This document shows positions 56,501-64,000 of a stretch of 64,000 nt of DNA, in pieces. The DNA comes from Simmondsia chinensis (Eukaryota > Streptophyta > Magnoliopsida > Caryophyllales > Simmondsiaceae): positions 25,553,739 through 25,617,738 of the forward strand of contig JAGTTD010000010.1 of assembly GCA_018398585.1 (NCBI GenBank). The letters are read 5' to 3'. The notes under the pieces were generated by a model, which saw only the letters and a program-made list of their open reading frames with translations, was not told the origin of the DNA and made no database searches. The position numbers were made by a program, and so were the translations under genes. Position 1 is the first letter of the stretch, and each line of letters opens with the position of its first letter.

Positions 56501-57369
56501 GCAAAACAACGCCCCCGATCGTCGCCGCCATCACTAAAAGAGAACCACCGGTAAGCGGGAAATCAGAAGTCAGAGAAAAAAGGAAGGAGCCCAACCTGGC
56601 ACTTGATAAACCAAAGTGCATAAGCTTCACAGAGGAGGATGCGCAGGGGATCGATGCATACCAGGAGGACCCTGTAGTTATAATCGCCAATATTCACGGA
56701 TACATCATCCACAGAATCCTAGTCAACCAAGGCAGTTCTATCGATGTGCTCTTCTTGAGTTGTTATGTCCAGATGGGGATGTCCACCTCCTCCCTTATCC
56801 CCACATCAAGCCCTGTTGTAGGGTTCGCTGGAAATCTCGTTATACCACAGGGGAAGATGCTTATAGCCGCCACCTTTCAAGGTGAGGGAGGACAGTGCAC
56901 CATAAAAATTGAATTCCTGGTCATAGACGCTCACTCAGCCTATAACACTATCCTTGGGAGACCCTCCTTGAATCGCCTAAGGGCCGTGGTCTCCACCTAT
57001 CATCTAGCCATGAAGTTCGAAAGCGACATTGGCAGCATCGTGACTGTTCACGGCAGTCAAGGCTCCCTCTCCGAATATTATCACAACTTCCCCGATTCAG
57101 CCTTAATAACCACCGAACCAGCTGAGCCCAAGTCATCCTCAAGTCCAGATCCGGCCCCATCGTCTCTGGAAAGGTATGAACTAGAGCCAGGGCGGTACAC
57201 CTACATGGACGCCTCAGTTCCTCGCCACCTAAGGAAGAAGATTGGCGAAATCTTAAAACAATACCGGGACGTCTTCGTGTTCTCTGCTGACGAGATACCC
57301 GGAATACCGCCAGAGGCAATCACCCACCAGCTCAATGTCCAGGTCGACAAAAAATCGATGAAACAGTGA
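56501..57369 (+). pseudogene. Tat-E protease
   Basis: CISFTEEDAQGIDAYQEDPV leads to the active-site region RILVNQGSSIDVLFLSCYVQ, where the catalytic Asp is Asn. Then FLVIDAHSAYNTILGRPSL (flap and I-L-G-R) and STYHLAMKFESDIGSIVTVH. The open frame runs 56746-57369, past which a TGA (57367) interrupts QLNVQVDKKSMKQ. The D to N change alone would inactivate it. Confidence 0.85.
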
Positions 57370-58307
57370 AAGTGTAACTTTTGCACCGAGCGCAACAATG
57401 CCGTCAAACTAGAAGTACGAAAACTGATCCAAGCAGGATCCATTAGGGAGGTGGTTTATCCAGAATGGCTGGCTAACTTAGTTCTGGTAAAAAAGGCAAA
57501 CGAAAATTGGAGAATGTGTGTCGATTTCACAACCTTAATAATGCCTGCCCAAAAGACTCTTACCCTCTTCCTAAAATAGATAAATTAGTAGAATCAACAG
57601 TAGGTTGCGAATTATTCAGTTTTATGGATGCTTTCTCAGGCTACCACTACATTCACATGCATCCGGGTGACGAAGAGAAAACTTCCTTCATAATAGCTGA
57701 GGGTACATACTGCTACAAAGTCATGCCATTTGGCCTCAAAAATGCTGGCGCCACATATCAACGACTAGTCAATAAAATTTTTGACTCTCAAATCAGCCGC
57801 AACATGGAAGTTTACGTGGACGACATGATAGTCAAATCCCGGAAGAACCCAGATCACATTGAAGACTTAAGAGAGGCTCTGGAAGCACTCAGGAGGTACC
57901 AAATGAAGCTTAATCCTGTGAAGTGTTCATTCACTATACCTGAAGGGAAATTCCTAGGATTTATTGTTAGCACCAGAGGAATTGAGGCTAACCCCCAAAA
58001 GATACGCGCTATTCTCGAAATGGGATCACCCCGTTCTTCTAAAGATGTCCAGAAGCTAGCCGGCTGCATGGCCTCTCTTAATAGGTTCATTAGTCGTTCT
58101 GCCGACAAGGCCCTGCCATTCTTTAAAACATTACGGAAGAAGCAATCCTTCTGTTGGAACGAAGAATGCGAGCACGCCTTCCGGCAGCTAAAGCAATATC
58201 TAGCTCAACTTCTGGTCATTACCTCTCCCGAGCCAAACGAAAAGCTAAGCGTTTACTTAGCCATTTTGGAAAACACCACCAGTGCCGTACTAATAGCCGA
58301 CCGCTAG
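57370..58307 (+). pseudogene. Tat-E reverse transcriptase
   Basis: Fingers at 57370-57510: CTERNNAVKLEVRKLIQAGS, VVYPEWLANLVLVKKANENW. Main open frame 57507-58307: NNACPKDSYPLPKIDKLVES, LFSFMDAFSGYHYIHMHPGD, YCYKVMPFGLKNAGATYQRL, MEVYVDDMIVKSRKNPDHIE (YVDD), NPVKCSFTIPEGKFLGFIVS, DVQKLAGCMASLNRFISRSA. One frameshift at about 57505 separates the fingers from the rest. The frame ends at TAG 58305 in the RNase H tether. Confidence 0.9.
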
Positions 58308-59170
58308 GGCAAAGAGCTCCCGGAATATTTTGTGAGCTAGTCCCTTAAGAACGCAGAAAAAAGATAGAAAAGATCGCGTTGGCCTTAGTCACCGCCGCAC
58401 GCAAACTGAGACCTTATTTTCAGGCCCATACCATCACTGTGCTGACTCATCTTCCTTTCCGAAAGTTGCTAGGAAAATTAGATTGCTCGGGAAGAATGTT
58501 AGAAGGGGCAGTAGAACTCTCGGAACATGATATACGATACTCGCCTCGCCTGGCCATCAAGGCACAGGCCCTGGCCTACTTTTTTGGTGGAATGCAGCTT
58601 TGAAATACCCGAGCTGACTACCTCCCCCAAAGAAGGTCATCTTTGGAGACTATTCATTGACGGTTCCGTCAATCAAGGGGGCAATGGCGCAAGCATCGTG
58701 CTGATAAATCCAGAAGGGAATACGCGGAATACGCAGTAAAACTTAATTTTAACTCTACTAATAATGAAACTGAGTATGAGGCCTTGCTTCTAGGCATTGA
58801 CTATGCTAGAGCAGCTGGCGCCAAGCATGTCGAAGTCTTCAGTGACTCAGAACTAGTAGTAAACCAGGTAACTGGGGAATACGGAGTAAAGGAGCCCCAC
58901 ATGGCACAGTACCTTGGCCTGGTCCAAAAACGGATCTCTGGGTTAGAAAGCTTCAGTAGACGGGGAATCTCCCGTGAAGACAATAAGAGGGCCGATAAGC
59001 TAAGCCGGTTGGCTGGCCTCACACACATGGTAGAAAGAGACGAAGGAGAGGTGCAGATACAAGAGGTCAACGTGAAGTACCCAAACCGACCCCGTCCCTG
59101 GGACACAATGTAGATACAGTATGAAGAAGGATGGATGCGCCCCATTGTGGATTTCATTCTGCAAAACAAG
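58308..59170 (+). pseudogene. Tat-E RNase H and archaeal-type RNase H
   Basis: First RNase H degenerate: ALVTAARKLRPYFQAHTITV, LLGKLDCSGRMLEGAVELSE. Archaeal type: LWRLFIDGSVNQGGNGASIV (Asp), NNETEYEALLLGIDYARAAG (Glu), VFSDSELVVNQVTGEYGVKE, DNKRADKLSRLAGL (Asp). Three frames, with stops near 58340 and frameshifts near 58610 and 58735. Confidence 0.87.
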
Positions 59171-60363
59171 ATACCCACAGACAAAAAGGAGGCACGAAAG
59201 CTGCAATGACAAGCAACCCGCTTTGTGATAATTGACCAACAGCTCTATAAAAGGTCATTCACGTACCCCCTGCTAAAATGCCTAACCCAGGAGGAGGGAA
59301 ATTATGTGCTAAGAGAGATCCACGAAGGAATTTGCGGGGTACACGTCGGGAAACGAACGTTAGTGAGAATGACGCTCATAACCGGGCACTTCTGGCCTAC
59401 CATGGAAAGAGATGCCGCCACAATAGTGCGAAAATGTGATAAATGTCAGAAATTCGCACCATTAATCCACGCCCCAGCGGTACCACTACACCCCATTGTT
59501 GATCCCATACCTTTTGACCAATGGGGGATGGATATCCTGGGCCCATTTCCACTTGCCAGTGGACAAAGAAAATTTCTGATAGTGGCTGTGGACTACTTCA
59601 GCAAATGGGTGGAGGCAGAGGCAGTAGCTAGTATCACCGACCACGCCACCCGCCAATTTTTATGGAAAAACATTATAACTCACTTCAGAATCCCACAAGC
59701 CATCATAACTGATAACGGAACACAGCTCAGCTCACCGTGATTCTGTAACTATTGCCAACATATGAAGATCTCGCTCCACTTCGCATCAGTAGCTTACCCC
59801 CAAAGCAATGGTCAAGTAGAAGCCGAGAACAAGCAGATACTTGTAGGGTTACAACGAAGGTTGGACAATGCAAAAGGAAAGTGGTTGGAAGAACTACATA
59901 GTGTTCTTTGGGCCCACCGTACCGTCTACCGAGTAGCCACGGGGGAAACTCCTTTTATGTTGGTATACGGAGCCGAGGCTGTGATCCCAGTTGAAGTAGG
60001 AGAGCCCAGCCATCGGACCCAAGGGTACTGCCAGATGGAAAATGAAGAATTACGAAGACATTCTCTTGATCTAATCGACGAAACTAGGGAAAATGCCCTC
60101 CTCCGCATAACGGCTCAGAAGCAGCGGATATCTCAGTACTATAATAAGCATGTGAGGCCTAGAAGCGTGGAGGTAGGAGACCTAGTGCTGCATCGAGCCA
60201 GCATTACTCACGGTATCGGGTCAGGAAAAGTGCCGCCAATTGGGAAGGTCCCTACCGTGTGAGTACAAAGTTAGGAAATGGAAGCTATAAGCTACAGCGT
60301 CTCAACGGTACTGAAGTACCGCGATCCTGGAATATGAAAAAGCTTAAAAAATACCACACATGA
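59171..60363 (+). pseudogene. Tat-E integrase
   Basis: 59225-59740 and 59762-60262 are one frame split by a TGA at 59738. Zinc domain: HEGICGVHVGKRT and KCDKCQKFA. Catalytic triad: QWGMDILGPFPLASGQRK (Asp), ITDNGTQLSS (Asp), YPQSNGQVEAENK (Glu). C-terminal domain: GETPFMLVYGAEAVIPVEVG and VRPRSVEVGDLVLHRA. A frameshift at about 60238 is followed by NWEGPYRV, LQRLNGTEVPRSWNMKKLKK and a stop at 60361. All catalytic residues are kept. Confidence 0.9.
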
Positions 60364-60727
60364 GAGTCGGAATACATGTATAACAAGCAAACCTTTTAAA
60401 ATCACTCAGATAGTAGACGTGGGTGTCTTGGAGCCCATGTAGCAACAAAATGTACACCGAGATATAGTATAATAATATGTATGATGTAGTATAATAATAT
60501 GTATGATATAGTATTTCATTTATAACATTGTGCGCTACGCCCTAAAAGCCGCAGCAGGAATGCCACCCTTAGATCACTACTTTACAAAACATGCCTACGG
60601 ATTACTATTACAAAAAGAAGCATAAGCACAGGCCCAAAAAGGAGGGTCCTTCCATACTAGAAGCAACCCTCGTCTAGAGAACTAACAAAAAAAAAAAGAG
60701 AAAAGGAAGAAGGAAAAAAGAAGGCAA
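60364..60727. other. Spacer between Tat-E pol and antisense gene
   Basis: Holds a triplicated tagtataataatatgtatga block at about 60465-60515. This is where the sense pol transcript and the antisense accessory transcript would converge. Confidence 0.5.
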
Positions 60728-63723
60728 CTATGACTGCCGGCTACTAGTCCCTTCTCGCGAGCGTGAAATGTCTTGATGAATCTGGTCCACTACCCACTGA
60801 AGCCACTCCTGGCCCAAACTAGGGCGACTCTGAAGCAAACGGCAAGCAAAGCTAGAAAGACCCAAGGTCAAGCCCCGCCAGTAAGAGGAACTCATCAAGC
60901 CCCGCCAGTAAGAGGAACTCATTAAGCCCCAAAACTCCACACTAGCCTTAAATTGCGTAACGGCATCTGCGGCACTCTCCACCTGACGGCGTTGCATCTC
61001 GTCTTGTAGTTTATCCAAACGCGCCTGACAGGATGACAACTCGTCCCTCAGCCCTTGTGCCTCTCTCTCTTTCTCTTCGCTAAGCCTCTGGGCCTCCTGT
61101 GTTGCTCTCTCTTTTTCCTCACGGCTCTGCTTCACTTCCTCCAGTGTCGCGTCCTTCTCCCTTTGCAATAAAGATAACGTTAGGACCTCTTCTTCTCTGG
61201 CCGTTTTCATCTCCTGCATCGACACAGCAAGGTCTTTATTCTCACCCTCCAACCTAACGAGCTCCTTTTTTACCGTCTCCCTCTCCCGAAACCACCCAGT
61301 AACCATAGCAGTCGTCAACGAGCTAACCTGCGACCACGTCACAAACAGGTAAGATCAATGATGGCCATAAAATATCCAAACATAATGGAAACGCTACCTT
61401 TAAGGCATAGGTCGCAACCGTATCATCTATAGCAGTCGGTGACACTTCTGAAGGAAGGGCAGCGTGACTTGCCCTTTGGATAAGGTCTACACCGTCAATG
61501 GGAGAGAGGATGGAAGAACTGTCAAAAGATGGAACTTCGGGAGGAAAGCTCCTATCACCAGCAGCCACCTCATCCCGCAAGGGGGAAGGCTCCTGTCCAA
61601 AAGGAGTATCGTGAAAAGGATCCAGCGTCACTGACAGGTCGAGTCAGAAAGAAGGAGGAAACCTGTCAGCAGTACCGTCACCCCCTACCTCCAGGGCACC
61701 AAACGAAGGAGTAAAAGGAGGTGTTAGGCTTGACGACTCAGCATGAACCGGGACCCTTTCCGCATTATCCTCCCTTAAAGCTGCCTCACTACTAACGGAT
61801 CCCACAAGGTCTCCCTCAGCCGCCGGTACTTTGATCACTCCCAAAGCCTCACTCCGGACCCTAAGATCAACCGCCTCTGTCATGGCGGCGGCAGGCGCAC
61901 TTTCCGGTACGACCTAAGGCAAACGTCTTAGGGGCCCAATGGGAGCAGCAGTGACCGTCATCTCCACCTCACGGGGTCAAGGCTCAGCCGCTTCCATAGT
62001 AACAGCTACAGGTACTCCTCCGGCTACTTCCCCAGAAGAAGGGAGCAAGGGCTCTCCCGGACCCATCACCATAGTAGCAGTTGCACCCTCAGGGGGACCA
62101 GCTGCAGTCTCAGGCAAAACACTTGGCGTCCCATTGCCAGAGTCAAGCCTAGCTACCACCGCCACAGGCTGAGGGCAGGGAACGTCTCCCACTGGCTGAG
62201 ATGCTTCAGTTACTGCCACCCTAGCATCCAAGGCAGGGACAGACCTCTCCAAAACAGGGGAGGCCTGTACCACAGGGATCCCAGTCATGTCCCCTTGCGG
62301 AGAGGGTGTCATCCTTGGCTGCTTCTCCACTTGTGTTGCGACCTTAGCCTTCCTTCGCTTCTTTGGGCGTGTTTGGAGGACTCCTCTCTGTTGTCAGCAG
62401 ATGCTCTTTTCCCCGTCCTAGAGGAAGTTTGACCCTTAACGGTAGCCCCTTTCTCTCTCTGCTACCCTATCGCCACCCTGATGGTAATCCTCCGTAAGTT
62501 GAACAATATCTACATCAACTCCCAGCCCTGTAATAACAACGGCCAAAGGCAAGTTAGGACAAATCATGATAATCCACAAAAAAGAGAGAGAGAAAGAAGG
62601 AGAGGCTTTCCCCCTTTTGAGCTAAAGAATCTCATACCACTTGCCGGCCGGGCACATAAACTTGCTTTTATAAGCACCCTTTCCTGAGCAAAAATTTCCT
62701 TGACGGCCACAAAATAAGAATTCAACCCCCTTTCAAAGTGCTGAACCACCTCCTTATCAAGAGATGAAAGCTCATCTGCGCAAGGAATTTTACTCTTATT
62801 TACCTTAGTCCAATACGGGGGAAGAAGTAAGGGTTGTGAAGGTCTCACCCACACAAATTTATTATGCCAAAAATTTACCTTGGACGGGTTATTTTTCACA
62901 TACTTCACTCCCGCTTTCCCCTCAAACGTCACTACTCCTCTTAGTTGCCTAGCTCTAAATAAATAATCAAAACTACAAGTGGAGGGGGCCAATCCTGCCA
63001 CGAAACAAGTAACTAAATACCCATAAATATTCCTAAACCCATTTGGGCTAATTTGACTAGGGCATAAAGAATACTGTCTAAAGACCCACTCTAATATACT
63101 GGGCAAGGGGAATCTCAACCTCACATCCAAAGAATCCACGGTAACCAAAAAGGAGCCCGGATGGCGGGGGAACAAAATGTTGTCATTCTCCCTCGGACCA
63201 ATAATCTCATAGTCATCAGGAAAGTAAAACTTATCTCGGAATTGTTTAACCCCCTCAGCGGAAGACAGGGAGGATACAAATGACCCCAGAGGAAGCACCA
63301 GCGCCGCTTCCGGAAACTGGGCGCGAACCGCCTCCTCCTCAGGGGATTGTGCCGGTAAAGGAGCCAATTGTGATAACAGTTCCACCGTCAAACCCTCCTC
63401 TGTAGAGATCTCCCCAGTACCGCCTTGGCGACTTTGACCCAGCCGTGACCTTTTTGGAGCCATATTCTAAAAGGAAACAACAAAGAAGAAGTCAGATCCA
63501 GGAAACCTTACCCCGATAATTTTGAGGTGGCCCATCGGAGTTCCCCATGGGCAAAGTTAAGAGTGTTCCTCCCTGAAAGCAAGGATGCGTTTCTAGAACT
63601 AGGCCAACAAAAGGAGGGGGATACCGCTTGGTCGAGAAACATCCCCCCCTCTATTGCCGGACTCGAAGCTATGTTCGCCAGAAAATCGGAAATAATCTGG
63701 GCGTTGTCGTCAGAATCCTCCAT
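60728..63723 (-). pseudogene. Tat-E antisense accessory gene, PF04195-like, four exons, near intact
   Basis: Proposed exons (minus): start 63723 (MEDSDDNAQIISDFLANIAS); 63466-62638 (acceptor ccttttag, donor GTATGAG); 62527-61398 (acceptor ttattacag, donor GTAGCG); 61327-60728 (acceptor gtggtcgcag). Exon 2: RDKFYFPDDYEIIGPREND, LRFPLPSILEWVFRQYSLCP, SQISPNGFRNIYGYLVTCF, VNFWHNKFVWVRPSQPLLLP, the PF04195-like domain. Exon 3: Pro/Ala/Ser-rich, about three stops. The 70-base last intron is phase 0. Exon 4: about 130 residues of coiled coil (ELVRLEGENKDLAVSMQEMK; LQREKDATLEEVKQSREEKE) to a stop at 60728. Exon 2 is open for 275 codons. Function unknown. Confidence 0.75.
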
Positions 63724-64000
63724 GAGAGCCCTGACGAACAGCTCAGGGTTCGAAAATATTTGGGGGAAATAAAGAAAATGTTCAGAAAACCAAAATCACA
63801 CTGAAAATCCAACAAAATGCTCTCAAACCAACAACAAATTACCATGAAATCTGGACGAAAACCGGTTATAAGTAAAAAGAGAGAAATAGGGTTCGCAGGG
63901 GGACGAAGCTCACTGTGGAAGAAAAAGGGTTTAGGGTTTTTGAAAAAAAAGGGTAATAAATGCCCCCAGGGTGAGAAGTGACAGCAAAAAGAAGGGGGGG
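63724..64000 (-). promoter_or_regulatory. Putative promoter and leader of the Tat-E antisense gene
   Basis: On the minus strand: a telo-box-like AAAAACCCTAAACCC (63928-63942), a TTATAA near 63870 and a pyrimidine-rich leader before the ATG at 63723. Telo-boxes occur in many plant promoters active in dividing cells. The window ends with a purine tract at 63986-64000 on the plus strand, the expected polypurine tract of Tat-E. Confidence 0.4.

Larger units (their letters stand above)
54901..64000 (+). mobile_element. Tat-E: Tat-lineage element, extends past the right edge
   Basis: 5' LTR 54901-55266, primer-binding site, gag-pol 55306-60363, antisense accessory gene 63723-60728, and a terminal aaaaagaaggggggg purine tract at 63986-64000 that should precede the 3' LTR. 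Distinct family from Tat-A and Tat-C: short LTR with TGTT and AACA ends. Confidence 0.88.

Noticed and set aside
1..64000. tRNA, rRNA or snRNA genes
   Set aside because: No cloverleaf or conserved rRNA text was recognised by eye; primer-binding sites are only tRNA-complementary fragments. A tRNAscan run would settle this.

Overview
The window is plant heterochromatin made almost entirely of nested, decayed LTR retrotransposons. Evidence for a plant host: Ty3/gypsy pol proteins of plant-only lineages (Tat with an extra archaeal-type RNase H, Athila-like gag, Tekay-like chromovirus with a C-terminal chromodomain), tRNA-iMet and Tat-type primer-binding sites, and accessory genes of the plant 'putative gypsy-type transposon' (PF04195-like) family. 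I see no intact host gene, tRNA or rRNA. The species cannot be told from the sequence. Labels below are mine: Tat-A, Tat-B, Tat-C, Tat-E, Tekay-D, Reina-F, Chromo-G, Sire-J, Athila-I.

Layout. 1-1250: array of about 17 units of 70-77 bp with a hairpin core. 2245-21030: Tat-B (minus strand). Its antisense accessory gene (2245-4511, plus strand) is separated from its gag-pol (15108-20352, minus) by a complete nested Tat-A (4903-14590). The 3' LTR of Tat-A was itself hit by a 1.6-kb solo LTR (5447-7050, duplication ggcga). 21031-23593: an Athila-like gag fragment and AT-rich sequence, with a solo LTR related to Reina-F. 23594-51425: best read as one broken Tat element, Tat-C (plus), with 5' LTR and gag-pol at 23594-29085, and antisense accessory genes plus 3' LTR at 45948-51425. 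Between these halves sit Sire-J (a Sirevirus-like LTR), inside which lies Tekay-D (29849-38531, perfect 5-bp duplication gacac), then Reina-F (40215-44154, minus) lodged in Chromo-G (44155-45947). 51726-53156: an Athila-like LTR with its primer-binding site. 53157-54900: AT-rich sequence, possibly the only host DNA. 54901 to the right edge: Tat-E (plus), with 5' LTR, gag-pol and an antisense accessory gene; its polypurine tract appears to end exactly at 64000.

Most notable biology. In three Tat elements the sense strand encodes gag-pol, while the opposite strand of the 3' region carries a separate, spliced accessory gene. Two copies (2245-4511 plus; 63723-60728 minus) share the same four-exon plan: short N-terminal exon, PF04195-like domain exon, Pro/Ser-rich exon, coiled-coil exon, with canonical GT/AG borders. 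Tat-C additionally carries, between that gene and its 3' LTR, an antisense gene fragment that looks like an F-box / F-box-associated-domain protein (50780-49593 minus), probably a captured host gene. Tat-A and Tat-C share a TATA-containing antisense promoter-like block immediately inside the 3' LTR.

All gag-pol genes are broken by stops and frameshifts. Reina-F is the least damaged: one frame runs from gag through RNase H with only two stops.
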